64,000 bases of DNA from Cetobacterium ceti (GCF_900167275.1 NZ_FUWX01000004.1:248001-312000), one strand, 5' to 3'; numbered from the stretch's first letter, positions 25,561 to 33,987 are shown. Made by a program: numbers and translations. Notes: generated by a model from the sequence alone, not told the origin.

Positions 25561-26321
25561 TGAAGGAAAAATTTATAAAAATTATAATAATTCTAATTTC
25601 ATTTATGGTTATTTTTCCATTTATAAGTTTAATTATAACAAGTGATAGATTAGATGATTGGATATATGTTTTTTCTGACAAAAAAACTTATATAGCACTA
25701 GGAAATACTATTGGAATAGCTTTTATGGCATTATTTATAAATATTGTAATAGGAACACCAGTTGCTTCACTTATGGAAAAGGAAGAGTTTATTGGAAAGA
25801 AATTATTAGAACTTTTAATATTTTTACCTCTTATAATTCCATCTTTTGTTACAACTATGGGGATACAATATAATTTTATAAAATTAGGATTGATTGATAC
25901 GATTTTAGGGGTAGGAATTATACATAGTGTAATAACCATGCCTTATTATATAAGGAGTTTGAGAGTTGCTTATTCAACACTTAGCAAAGATTATGAAAAA
26001 ATGGGGAAAATTATGGGGGCCAGTTCTTTAGAAATATTTTATAAAATTAATTTACCTATAATTTTTCCAGGATTTTTAGCTGGGATGTCTATGGTATTAA
26101 TTGTATCTTTTGCTCAATATTTAATAACTTTAATTATAGGTGGAGGAGAGATTATGACAATTCCTATTTTGATGTTTCCATATATTTCAGGAGGAGATAT
26201 TAAAGTAGGTGGCGTTTATAGTATATTATATATACTTGTAAATTTAATATTAATACTATTTTTAGAAAAGGCAGTTAAGGGAATTTATTATAGAAAAGGG
26301 AAAATAGATGATAGAAATTAA
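25560..26321 (+). CDS. ABC transporter permease, C-half of YnjC
   Basis: 253 residues, six membrane segments, and an EAA loop reading MGKIMGASSLEIFYKINLPIIFPGFLAG. The GTG at 25560 is preferred: it overlaps the previous stop (TAGTG) and lies 9 bases after AAAAGGGA, whereas the ATG at 25551 abuts that site. Probably pairs with the preceding permease as a heterodimer. Confidence 0.82.
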   Translation: MKEKFIKIIIILISFMVIFPFISLIITSDRLDDWIYVFSDKKTYIALGNTIGIAFMALFINIVIGTPVASLMEKEEFIGKKLLELLIFLPLIIPSFVTTMGIQYNFIKLGLIDTILGVGIIHSVITMPYYIRSLRVAYSTLSKDYEKMGKIMGASSLEIFYKINLPIIFPGFLAGMSMVLIVSFAQYLITLIIGGGEIMTIPILMFPYISGGDIKVGGVYSILYILVNLILILFLEKAVKGIYYRKGKIDDRN

Positions 26322-27312
26322 TAAAGTAGAAAAAAAATATAAAGAGTTTCAAATTAAAAGTTTTAATATGAGAATTAATAATGGCGAATTTATTTCTATT
26401 TTAGGGGAGTCTGGTTCTGGAAAATCGACTCTTTTAAATATAATTTCAGGTATAGATAAAAAATATACTGGAGAAGTTTTAATAAATGGCAAAAGTGTAG
26501 AAGAAAGTATAAAGGAAGGAAGTATTTCTATGGTATTTCAAGATTCTTTACTTTTACCCCATTTAAATGTATTTGAAAATATTGCCTTTGGTTTGAAAAT
26601 AAAAAAACTTTCTAAGGAAGAGATAAATAAAAGAGTTTGTGAAGTGAGTGAAAATTTAGAAATAGAAAGTTTTTTAAATAGATATCCCCATGAGTTATCA
26701 GGAGGACAAAAACAAAGGGTTTCTATAGGAAGAGCTTTGGTTATGAATCCAAAATTACTTTTAATGGATGAGCCTTTTTCAGCTTTAGATACAAAATTGC
26801 GAGAAAAATTACAAAGTTTAGTTAAATCTATTCAAAAAACAAGTAAAATTACTATTTTACTTGTAACCCATGATAGAGAAGAGGCCTTTTTTCTATCAGA
26901 TAGAATTGGAATTATGAATAAAGGAATTTTAGAGCAGTTTGATACACCGATTAATTTGTATAGAAAACCTAAAAATATTTATGTAGGTAAATTTTTAGGA
27001 ATAGAAAATTTTATAAAAAAAGAAGAGTTTTCAAAATTAGATAAAAATATAAAATTTTTAGATGAGGTAATAAGTGTAGGATTACCCAGTGAAGATTTAA
27101 GAATTTCCAATGAAAGTGGAAATTTTAAAGGAAAAATTAAGGAAATAACTTTTAAAATAGGGTTTTATAATATTGTAGTAGAAATAGAAAATAAAAAAGA
27201 AATTTATATTAAACAAAATCGAATAGATTTTAAAATTGCAGTTGGCGAAGAGGTTTTCGTGAGATTTAGAGAAGAGAATTTAATTTTCATAAAAGAGGAG
27301 AAAAAATGTTAG
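26308..27312 (+). CDS. ynjD: ABC transporter ATP-binding protein, YnjD-like
   Basis: 334 residues. Walker A GESGSGKST, Q-loop MVFQDSLLLPHL, signature LSGGQKQRVSIGRAL, Walker B LLLMDEPFSALD and H-loop VTHDREEAFFLSDRI are all intact. Residues about 235-334 form a TOBE-like tail (RKPKNIYVGKFLGIENFI...VGLPSEDLRISNESGNFKGKIKEITF). It energises the transporter formed with the two upstream permeases. It overlaps the upstream gene by 14 bases and the next gene by 7. Confidence 0.9.
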   Translation: MIEINKVEKKYKEFQIKSFNMRINNGEFISILGESGSGKSTLLNIISGIDKKYTGEVLINGKSVEESIKEGSISMVFQDSLLLPHLNVFENIAFGLKIKKLSKEEINKRVCEVSENLEIESFLNRYPHELSGGQKQRVSIGRALVMNPKLLLMDEPFSALDTKLREKLQSLVKSIQKTSKITILLVTHDREEAFFLSDRIGIMNKGILEQFDTPINLYRKPKNIYVGKFLGIENFIKKEEFSKLDKNIKFLDEVISVGLPSEDLRISNESGNFKGKIKEITFKIGFYNIVVEIENKKEIYIKQNRIDFKIAVGEEVFVRFREENLIFIKEEKKC

Positions 27313-27890
27313 ATACCCATTGTAGAAAATATATACAACCTTTTATTTTAGGAGGAGCAAATATATTAATGAAGCTAAAGTTTAGTGCTAATCAAGTTAC
27401 GATTTTAGCTTTATTTTTAGGACTAGCCACTGGATATTTAGTTTATTTAGATTATCCTTTTATAGGGCTTGGACTATTATGGTTTTCAGGATATTTAGAT
27501 GCGGTAGATGGAACTATTGCTAGAACTAAGGGCTCAACTCCCTTTGGAACAGTTATGGATATAACTTTTGATAGGTTAGTAGAAATCGGTATTATTTTAG
27601 GGATGGCTTGTAGATATAAGGAGTTTACTTTTATTTTATTGGTTCTTGCATGTGCAATAATTGTTTCTATGACAATTTTTTTAGTTACAGGAACTATGGC
27701 AAATAAAAAAAGTGAAAAATCTTTTTATTACCAAGCTGGATTAGCAGAGAGATCTGAAGGATTTATTATGTTTTCAACTATGATAATACTAGGAGAAAAG
27801 GCCTATTGGGTAATTATAATCTTTATTGTTATGATAGTAGTAACTGTACTTCAAAGATTTTTTGAAGCTAAAAAAATACTAAATAATTAA
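27306..27890 (+). CDS. ynjF: CDP-alcohol phosphatidyltransferase, YnjF-like
   Basis: 194-residue membrane enzyme with the family signature D-x2-D-G-x2-A-R-x8-G-x3-D-x3-D as DAVDGTIARTKGSTPFGTVMDITFD. Such enzymes join a CDP-diacylglycerol-type donor to an alcohol (glycerol phosphate, inositol and others); the acceptor is unknown. It is translationally overlapped with the ABC ATPase gene, as its counterpart is neighbour to ynjBCDE in E. coli, which argues for a shared function. Confidence 0.87.
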   Translation: MLDTHCRKYIQPFILGGANILMKLKFSANQVTILALFLGLATGYLVYLDYPFIGLGLLWFSGYLDAVDGTIARTKGSTPFGTVMDITFDRLVEIGIILGMACRYKEFTFILLVLACAIIVSMTIFLVTGTMANKKSEKSFYYQAGLAERSEGFIMFSTMIILGEKAYWVIIIFIVMIVVTVLQRFFEAKKILNN

Positions 27891-27898
27891 AAAAAGTT

Positions 27899-27928
27899 CC
27901 CCTAAGTTTATCTCTTAGGGGATTATTT
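27899..27928. terminator. Bidirectional terminator
   Basis: CCCCTAAG-tttatct-CTTAGGGG. Rightward it is followed by ATTATTTT, and leftward by AACTTTTTTT. Confidence 0.85.
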
Positions 27929-28366
27929 TCAATTGGATAAAATTCCATAATTAAAATTCAAAATTTTAGAAATATTTTTTAAATGGTAGGTAACTATAGA
28001 TTTACCATGGAGTTTACCCTTATAAAATTCTCCTTTAATGGAAAAGTTATTTTTATTATGATAATAGATTCCAAATCCATGGGGAGTTCCATTTAAAAAT
28101 TCTCCTTCATACATAAGAGCACCATTTTTATAAAATTTTTGACCTTGTCCACAATAAGAATTTTTAGAAAAATATCCCTTATAGATTAAAATCCCATTTT
28201 CATCATACTCTTCTCCAAAACCATCACAAAGATTATTTTTCCATTGACCTTTATAAGCGATAGCTCCATTAGGATGATAATAAATTCCATCTCCATGCCA
28301 TCTATTTTCATTTGTTTCACCAAAATAAATAACATTATTAAAATCATCATATATCTTCTTTTTCAT
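27929..28366 (-). CDS. MORN-repeat protein
   Basis: 145 residues consisting of about five imperfect repeats of the MORN type (WHGDGIYYHPNGAIAYKGQWKNN, CDGFGEEYDENGILIYKGYFSKN, CGQGQKFYKNG..., PHGFGIYYHN..., LHGKSIVTY). No signal peptide or catalytic domain, so a cytosolic scaffold or binding role is likely. Last gene of a leftward operon after the VTC and DUF4956 genes. Confidence 0.82.
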   Translation of the reverse strand: MKKKIYDDFNNVIYFGETNENRWHGDGIYYHPNGAIAYKGQWKNNLCDGFGEEYDENGILIYKGYFSKNSYCGQGQKFYKNGALMYEGEFLNGTPHGFGIYYHNKNNFSIKGEFYKGKLHGKSIVTYHLKNISKILNFNYGILSN

Positions 28367-28383
28367 AAAAATACCTCTCTCCT

Positions 28384-29091
28384 TTAAAATAAACTTGAAT
28401 TAAGAAAAAAACGACTTCTTTTATATTTGCTCGAAGCTTTATCAATTTTCTCAATAGAATCAAGTATAGTTTGGATATTCAAAGGTAAAATCTTCTCAGT
28501 TTTGATTTCTAAAATATTTTCAGAAAAAGAACATAAAGGAGTTAAAGTTAAATTAGGATCAAAAATATCAAAATTATGATTATTATATTCTAAATTATTA
28601 TCTATAGTTATTCTAAGGCCATACTCTCTACTATCAAATGCTTTTCTGTTGTAAGCAATGACAATAACAGGTTTATAATTTTCTTCAGTTAAAATATTAT
28701 AAATTTCAAGAGCTTTTTTATTGGAATAATTTTTTAAGACATCATAGTTTAAATTAATAATTTCTTTAGCATCTTCTTGGGAGATTTTTAAAGAAATTTT
28801 ATTATCAATTTCAGGATTTTTCATTTTAACTTCTATTTTTGCAAAATTACTTTTAGGAAAATATGTTCTTAAACGAATTCCTTTTCTAGAGGGAGTATTG
28901 TTAACCTTATCTAAATAATCTTTATTTGTAGGATTATCGAAGTAAAGAGTTCTGACCTTATAAAAACCATGATCACCAAAGGAATCTTCTTGTAAAATAT
29001 TTTTTAAGCTTTTCATTAGAAAATATTTATCTGGAATAGATATAAAATACTTTTCTTCACTGCGGGTAACTTTTAATACTTCTTTATTCAT
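28384..29091 (-). CDS. VTC-domain polyphosphate polymerase-like protein
   Basis: 235 residues. The basic tunnel-forming pattern of VTC catalytic domains is visible: RSEEKYFIS, YKVRTLYFDNPTNKDYLDK, RKGIRLRTY, KIEVKMK, VIVIAYNRKAF, LRITIDNNL, ILEIKTEKILP and KASSKYKRSRF. These domains polymerise ATP gamma-phosphate into polyphosphate. The protein is soluble, and the membrane partner is probably the DUF4956 protein encoded immediately upstream, a common bacterial pairing. Confidence 0.87.
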   Translation of the reverse strand: MNKEVLKVTRSEEKYFISIPDKYFLMKSLKNILQEDSFGDHGFYKVRTLYFDNPTNKDYLDKVNNTPSRKGIRLRTYFPKSNFAKIEVKMKNPEIDNKISLKISQEDAKEIINLNYDVLKNYSNKKALEIYNILTEENYKPVIVIAYNRKAFDSREYGLRITIDNNLEYNNHNFDIFDPNLTLTPLCSFSENILEIKTEKILPLNIQTILDSIEKIDKASSKYKRSRFFLNSSLF

Positions 29092-29099
29092 TGTGCCTC

Positions 29100-29744
29100 C
29101 TATAAAAATTTAATAAAATCAGCTTGGGATCCTTCTAACAATTCATCTTTTAATTTATTAATATCTTTTTTCTTTAGGGTAATATTATAAATATATTCTT
29201 TGTAATTTTCTTTTTTTTCTTTTGAGATTAAAGTAAATTCTTTACAGTATTTTTCTAAAATCAGGTCACTTTTGTCACTTTTAATTTTATCTCCTCTAAT
29301 AATTAACAGAGAAATTTTTTCCATTTTTATTAAATAACGATTTAAAATAATTAAAGTTAAAGAAATAACGATAGAATATAAAAAACCTAAAAAATAACTA
29401 GCAGTTCCAATAGCGACTCCTATACCAATAGCCCATAATATGAAAGCAACATCTCGATGGTCTTTTAGTTTAACTCTAAATCGAACGACAGAAATAACAC
29501 CGAGAAGACCTACAGAGGTAGCTACATTATTCTTTATTAAAGTCATAATCATAGTTGTAATAAAAATAGTAACTACTAAATTTATATTAAACTTTATTTT
29601 ATATCCTCCTTGACGATAAACTATTTTATAAGTGTAAAATAAGATTATAGCTAAGGGGATAACAGCTAAAATAGATTGAAAAGCTTTCATATAAGAGATA
29701 TTAGAAGATTCTGTTACTAAAAATAAATTATTTAAGTTGTAAAT
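29100..29744 (-). CDS. DUF4956 membrane protein (possible AUU start)
   Basis: 214 residues if read from ATT at 29744. Four membrane helices, then a soluble tail; the core VTIFITTMIMTLIKNNVATSVGLLGVISVVRFRVKLKDHRDVAFILWAIGIGVAIGTASY is characteristic of DUF4956. It usually neighbours VTC-type polyphosphate polymerases, as here, and may receive or export the polymer. Start choice: a perfect AAAAGGAGGTGA sits 7 bases before an ATT codon. The only in-frame ATG upstream (29789) has no ribosome binding site and would place the Shine-Dalgarno inside the gene. ATT initiation is rare, so this remains tentative. Confidence 0.75.
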   Translation of the reverse strand: MYNLNNLFLVTESSNISYMKAFQSILAVIPLAIILFYTYKIVYRQGGYKIKFNINLVVTIFITTMIMTLIKNNVATSVGLLGVISVVRFRVKLKDHRDVAFILWAIGIGVAIGTASYFLGFLYSIVISLTLIILNRYLIKMEKISLLIIRGDKIKSDKSDLILEKYCKEFTLISKEKKENYKEYIYNITLKKKDINKLKDELLEGSQADFIKFL

Positions 29745-29820
29745 AAAATCACCTCCTTTTAGAAAATTATATTTAAAGTATAAAACCATAAATTTTTAAT
29801 ATCCAATTTTAAATATCAAA

Positions 29821-29865
29821 TAAAAAATGACTAGAACCTGACACTTGGTTCTAGCCATTTTTTAT
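29821..29865. terminator. Terminator after the intron-split gene
   Basis: AAAATGACTAGAACC pairs with GGTTCTAGCCATTTT (one A-C mismatch) around 8 bases, with T-rich flanks on both strands. Confidence 0.85.
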
Positions 29866-29868
29866 AAA

Positions 29869-30255
29869 TTATTTTAAACAAAATTCTTTAAAATGAGGTA
29901 AAGTTAAGCACCAATCACAAAATGCGCCCCAATCCTCTTTTAACTTATGATGTCTTCTTTGTAAATAAATTGTTTTAAGCTGTAAATAAGAAGTTGTAAC
30001 TCTCATAGTTTGCTCTAATCCCATAGGACAATTAGAAATAATTTTCATATAGATTTCATATTTTGTATAGATTTTACCTTCAATTTCTTTTTCGCTATCT
30101 CCAGGTTCAAATGAGTTAAAAATATCAACCCATTTTTGTAAATTATTAATAACAACATCATCAACATATTCATTACATGAAGTGTTTAAATCCATTTTTG
30201 TAAGTCTATGCATTTTAGAAGTTGATGAAACAATATCGGCAAAATGATAACGTTG
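29869..30255 (-). CDS. Conserved hypothetical protein, 3' exon (128 codons plus stop)
   Basis: Second half of a gene interrupted by a group II intron. It begins QRYHFADIVSSTSKMHRLTKMDL and continues NEYVDDVVINNLQKWVDIFN, GLEQTMRVTTSYLQLKTIYLQRRHHKLKEDWGAFCDWCLTLP. Joined in phase to the 5' exon (ending QFDVTYPNYWTPQF) it gives a 208-residue protein. I recall similar proteins of unknown function in Firmicutes, Bacteroidetes and phages with the same GHDNFL...RYHF...MHR...RMTTNYRQLKTIY layout. No function is assigned. A longer reading that starts inside the intron is not meaningful. Confidence 0.75.
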   Translation of the reverse strand, partial: QRYHFADIVSSTSKMHRLTKMDLNTSCNEYVDDVVINNLQKWVDIFNSFEPGDSEKEIEGKIYTKYEIYMKIISNCPMGLEQTMRVTTSYLQLKTIYLQRRHHKLKEDWGAFCDWCLTLPHFKEFCLK

Positions 30256-30317
30256 GTAGGGTGGGAACCAAACGCCTTTCTTTATTGCTAAAGTAGGTTT
30301 TTCGAGAACCCCCCTCC

Positions 30318-30351
30318 GAACCGTACGTACATTTCTCAATGTATACGGCTC
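30318..30351 (-). ncRNA. Group II intron domain V
   Basis: Leftward, the hairpin begins GAGCCGTATACATTG and ends GTACGTACGGTTC; 34 bases with the catalytic AGC-type triad region and a bulge near the 3' side, the hallmark of group II ribozymes. Confidence 0.9.
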
Positions 30352-30382
30352 TCCATCTGTATAAGATAAATTCTACTGGTTA

Positions 30383-32185
30383 TTACGGATTATGAATTTT
30401 ATAATGACATTCTTTACAGACTACCAAGGTTTTTCTTCTCTTTTCTATCATAATTCTTTCCCAAGAGTTCTTCCCTTTTAAGTCTTTTACTTTACGAACA
30501 TGATGTACTACTAAGTTATCTTCTTCTTTTCCACATAGTTCACAATTAGTTCTATCCATCCTATCCATTAAGGATGTTCTTATCCATAAGTGAGCTGTTT
30601 GTGGTAATAGATCTACACCAATAGAGTTTATTAAACTCTTTCGATTTAAACTTTCTTTAAAGAAAGGTCTGAAAGCTGGTTCACCTTTCTTGGAGTAGCC
30701 AACTCCAAGAATTCCGTTGTTAGTATATTTTTTTGATATTTTAAATACCTTGCTCTTATGTTTAGCTGCGAGTGTTTTTAAGAAGCTCCATCTTGCATAG
30801 GATTTAATAGTACTCAATGTAGACACATTCGTTGCTAAGTGGTAGTAATTTGCTATCCCTCTTAGTTTTGAATTATAATACTCAAGAATTTCCAGATCGT
30901 CCAAGTTCAGTAACTTACCGATGTGGTTTACTCGCCAATTGATACTGTTTATATCTTTAATCATCTTTTCCTTATTAAGAAAATCTTTATTAAAGTTTTT
31001 AGGTATCATTAATCCCACTTTTCCTTTTAAGTATCTTTTCTTACGTCCATCTTTACCTTTGATGATGTCGTTTGTCTTATAAGTAACTATGTCATATCCC
31101 AAGAAATGAACTCTTTTCTCTGAGTGGGTTATTAACGTTTTTTCTTGGGAAAGTTCTAATTTTAATTCATCCCTAAGAAAATTTGTAATTTCCTCTTTTA
31201 TATTATTAGCATCTTCTTTGCTTCCTAATATTCCAATCAAGAAATCATCAGCGTACCTAGTGTAGAATATTTTCTTATCCTCTCTATTGGATTTATAATG
31301 TTGAGTTTTAAGTAATAATTTCCCTCTTTTGTTATACTCTTCAAGAGCTTTTATATACTTATCTTCATCAACACCTTTGAATTTTTCAACTCTTTTTTTC
31401 CAATATCCTTTTTGTTCAATAACTCTCCTATATTCACGGCTAATCATTTTATGTAATGGTAGACTCTTATCAAAATCGCTTTTGATTTTAGCCATTTTGT
31501 TATCCAATTCATTTAGGTAGATGTTTGCAAGGAGAGGACTGATAATTCCTCCTTGTGGAGTACCGCTGTGAGTCATATTATATTTCCAATCATCAATGAA
31601 GCCTGCTCTTAACATTTTATATATTAACCTAATAAACTTTTCATCTTTAATCCTCTTTCGAAGGATTTCTATTAATACATGATGGTCGATATTATCGAAA
31701 AAATCTTTAATATCTCCTTCTATATACCAATTTATTCCTGTCATTGTTTCAGTTATCTGCTTCAAAGCTGTGTGGCAACTTTTAGCAGGTCTGAAACCAT
31801 GGCTTTCCTTATGAAAGATAGGTTCATATACTGTTTCGAGTATTCTACGAGCGACCTCTTGTACTAATCTATCCCTAAATGCAGGAATACCTAGAGGTCT
31901 TGTTTTACCGTTGGCTTTCGGTATATAGGTTCTTTTAACGGGTTTTGGTTTATAGCTTTCATCCTTTAATTCTGAGATAATGTTATTGATGACTTCAATA
32001 TTGAAACCATCCATTCCCTCATCATTAATTCCTTTTGTCATGCTCCCTTTGTTGCTTTTTATCTTATCATAAGCATCTAAAAAGAACTCAGGGTTATAAA
32101 GATTTCTGTATAATCTTTTAAATTCATATTGTTTATCCTTAGCCAGTTCATTTAAATTGCTAAGTATTACATTTGGATTTCTCAA
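30383..32185 (-). CDS. ltrA: Group II intron reverse transcriptase/maturase (LtrA-like) with HNH endonuclease
   Basis: 600 residues. RT blocks: GKTRPLGIPAFRDRLVQEVAR, ESHGFRPAKSCHTALKQI, WYIEGDIKDFFDNIDHHVL, GTPQGGIISPLLANIYLNELD and the catalytic YADD at 311-314 (FYTRYADDFLIG). The maturase (X) domain follows (SYARWSFLKTLAAKHKSK). The C-terminal HNH-type nuclease is complete (CELCGKEEDNLVVHHVRKVKDL...LVVCKECHYKIH). All motifs look intact, so the intron is potentially mobile. GGAAGGAG lies a few bases before the ATG. Confidence 0.96.
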   Translation of the reverse strand: MRNPNVILSNLNELAKDKQYEFKRLYRNLYNPEFFLDAYDKIKSNKGSMTKGINDEGMDGFNIEVINNIISELKDESYKPKPVKRTYIPKANGKTRPLGIPAFRDRLVQEVARRILETVYEPIFHKESHGFRPAKSCHTALKQITETMTGINWYIEGDIKDFFDNIDHHVLIEILRKRIKDEKFIRLIYKMLRAGFIDDWKYNMTHSGTPQGGIISPLLANIYLNELDNKMAKIKSDFDKSLPLHKMISREYRRVIEQKGYWKKRVEKFKGVDEDKYIKALEEYNKRGKLLLKTQHYKSNREDKKIFYTRYADDFLIGILGSKEDANNIKEEITNFLRDELKLELSQEKTLITHSEKRVHFLGYDIVTYKTNDIIKGKDGRKKRYLKGKVGLMIPKNFNKDFLNKEKMIKDINSINWRVNHIGKLLNLDDLEILEYYNSKLRGIANYYHLATNVSTLSTIKSYARWSFLKTLAAKHKSKVFKISKKYTNNGILGVGYSKKGEPAFRPFFKESLNRKSLINSIGVDLLPQTAHLWIRTSLMDRMDRTNCELCGKEEDNLVVHHVRKVKDLKGKNSWERIMIEKRRKTLVVCKECHYKIHNP

Positions 32186-32787
32186 AGCATCTCGCTCCTT
32201 CCTTTTTAATTCTTAACTTCTACAGACTGCCTTCCTTCGCCATGTAGTTGGCTTTCCCAACCTCGGACTACTACGAAGGCTCCGAAGTCATAGGAAATAT
32301 TCAATCACCCCATTGTGATATAGGTTCAGACATATTATTACTTATGCATTTGCTAAACCATTTTCCCTTAGACTTTCTCAGGTTAACATAAATAGCTTAT
32401 GAGATGAAAAGTTGTCGGATAGTACACTCATTTTCTTGCCCTAACATCCGTTAGATGGATTGTCATGCTATACACTCACTAATTACCCAAGCCCACGATA
32501 ATTTGAGTATTGACAAAACTTAGGTTACAGAACGTTTTCCTAAGTGCGACCCCTTACGCCTCTGAAAATTATACTTCAAACAGTTTAGTCTTTATCCTCA
32601 TACTTTTCCTTGAACCTAGACGTTCAGTCGCACCTCAACGACTTTGGTGACTTACGCCTTCACAAACATGCTACACTCCCCTTTTGGTTTCCCATTAGGA
32701 TAAGTTTGTCGGTTCCATGTATATTTGTATAGCTTTACATGACTAGTTCTCACACTAGTGTACTATTTATGCCCTATCCTGACGCAC

Positions 32788-33027
32788 GAATTGAGGAGTC
32801 CAATAATTAGGATAAGTAACATCGAACTGAACAACAATTCCTTTTAAAAAGTTGTCATGACCTGTACCAGTAGGAACAGTTCCTAATTTTCCAGCTCTCT
32901 TAAAATCTTTTTCATCAAGAAAGCAATTATCATCCCATTCATCGATTTGAGTTGCTATCATAGGATAACCACTAGCTTTTATACTTTCTTCAAGACCATA
33001 TATTTTTGTATTAAATATTTTTAACAT
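32788..33027 (-). CDS. Conserved hypothetical protein, 5' exon (80 codons)
   Basis: First part of the intron-split gene: MLKIFNTKIYGLEESIKASG...AGKLGTVPTGTGHDNFLKGIVVQFDVTYPNYWTPQF, then the intron begins GTGCG. Without splicing, translation would run only six codons into the intron and stop. AAAGGAGG is 5 bases before the ATG. See the 3' exon for the joined protein; the family is conserved but uncharacterised to my knowledge. Confidence 0.75.
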
Positions 33028-33056
33028 ATTTCCTCCTTTAGAATTTTTATCGAGAT

Positions 33057-33065
33057 ATTATATCA
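33057..33065 (-). promoter_or_regulatory. Extended -10 promoter of the split gene
   Basis: Leftward TGATATAAT, 30 bases before the ATG at 33027; no good -35 box. Confidence 0.5.
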
Positions 33066-33099
33066 TAAGTTTATTAGAATGATTAGTAAATTATTTTTA

Positions 33100-33128
33100 T
33101 TGAAAAAATTTGGAAATTAAGATACTAT
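33100..33128 (+). promoter_or_regulatory. Promoter of the PsuG-like gene
   Basis: TTGAAA, 17-base spacer, TACTAT. Confidence 0.5.
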
Positions 33129-33162
33129 ATAAGGAACTACTTAAATTAAACGGAGGGGCAAT

Positions 33163-33969
33163 ATGATTTTTTATGAAAAATATATGGATATTTCCGAAGA
33201 GATTTTAAGAGGCTTTAAAGAGAATAAACCTATTTTAGGATTTGATTCTAAAATTATAAAAGATTTTAAATTTCCAGAAAATTTAAATAAAATATATGAA
33301 ATTGAAGATAGAATACGAGAGTTGGGTGGAGTCCCCGCTATGATAGCGGTGTTAAATGGTAGAATAAAAGTAGGTATTTCTAAAAATGATTTAGAAATTT
33401 TATGTAAAATGTCTGAATTACCAGAGGCTTCAAAAAAAGATATTCCATATTTAATTTTAAAAAATAAAAGTGGAGTACTTTCCTTTGATTCAACTTTACT
33501 CGTTGGAACTTTAGCTGGAATTAAAGTATTTTTAACAGGTTATTTAGTTTGTGATAAAAATAGTTATAATCATGGAGAATATGTATATAAGGATATTAGT
33601 GAATATCTTAATAAAAATATTGCAATAATTTCCTGTGGGATAAGAAGTGAAAAAGAAATGAAGGTAATATTAGATGAATTGGATAAATATGATGTTCCTT
33701 TAATAGGCTATCAATTAGACGAAATACCTCTATATGACAAAGGTAAAACGATGAAAGTAAATTATAAAATTGAAATTCCATCTGAATTATTAAAATTTAT
33801 GAAAATAAAATGGGAATTAGATATAACAGGTGGAGTTATGATAATAAATGAGGATATGGAACTTAATTCTAAAAATACTCTTTCTTGGGATGGTGTTAAT
33901 TTATATAATCTTTTTAATAATATTAGATTAGGGATTGTTTTAGGAAAGGAAGTATATAGAATTAGGTAA
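33163..33969 (+). CDS. PsuG-like (pseudouridine-5'-phosphate glycosidase family) protein, active site altered
   Basis: 268 residues; ordinary PsuG is about 300-310. The fold-defining stretches are recognisable (LGGVPAMIAVLNGRIKVGISKNDLEIL, LAGIKVFLTGYL, KDISEYLN, ILDELDKYDVPLIGY). Aligned from memory with E. coli PsuG, the ALES catalytic Glu region reads GFDS (Asp28), and the AG-K-S Lys that forms the covalent intermediate reads CGIRS (Arg161). The GGVHRG part and the C-terminal metal-binding Asn region are not seen. Probably not an active glycosidase, or one with a changed substrate. It precedes a membrane protein gene by 18 bases, a likely functional partner. Confidence 0.7.
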   Translation: MIFYEKYMDISEEILRGFKENKPILGFDSKIIKDFKFPENLNKIYEIEDRIRELGGVPAMIAVLNGRIKVGISKNDLEILCKMSELPEASKKDIPYLILKNKSGVLSFDSTLLVGTLAGIKVFLTGYLVCDKNSYNHGEYVYKDISEYLNKNIAIISCGIRSEKEMKVILDELDKYDVPLIGYQLDEIPLYDKGKTMKVNYKIEIPSELLKFMKIKWELDITGGVMIINEDMELNSKNTLSWDGVNLYNLFNNIRLGIVLGKEVYRIR

Positions 33970-33987
33970 AATAGATTGGAGGATATT

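Larger units (their letters stand above)
30256..32787 (-). mobile_element. Group II intron with its own reverse transcriptase (2,532 bases)
   Basis: The intron starts GTGCG (32787-32783, matching the GTGYG consensus) and ends with AC (30257-30256). Boundaries were set by joining the host reading frame: exon 1 ends CAA TTC and exon 2 begins CAA CGT, in phase 0. A 34-base domain V lies at 30318-30351, with domain VI after it. The reverse transcriptase gene lies between the 5' ribozyme part (about 32186-32787, no other gene seen there) and domain V, in domain IV. It has the same orientation as the host gene, so splicing can restore the message. Confidence 0.88.

Noticed and set aside
30256-30339. 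An ATG at 30339 that would extend the 3' exon upstream by 28 codons
   Set aside because: These codons lie in domains V and VI of the group II intron. They are open by chance, and the exon begins at 30255.
32186-32787. Exact exon-binding sites (EBS1/EBS2) in the intron's 5' region
   Set aside because: Several weak complementarities to the exon end CCTCAATTC exist, for example GTTGAGG near 32632-32638. None is placed convincingly by hand without a folded domain I.
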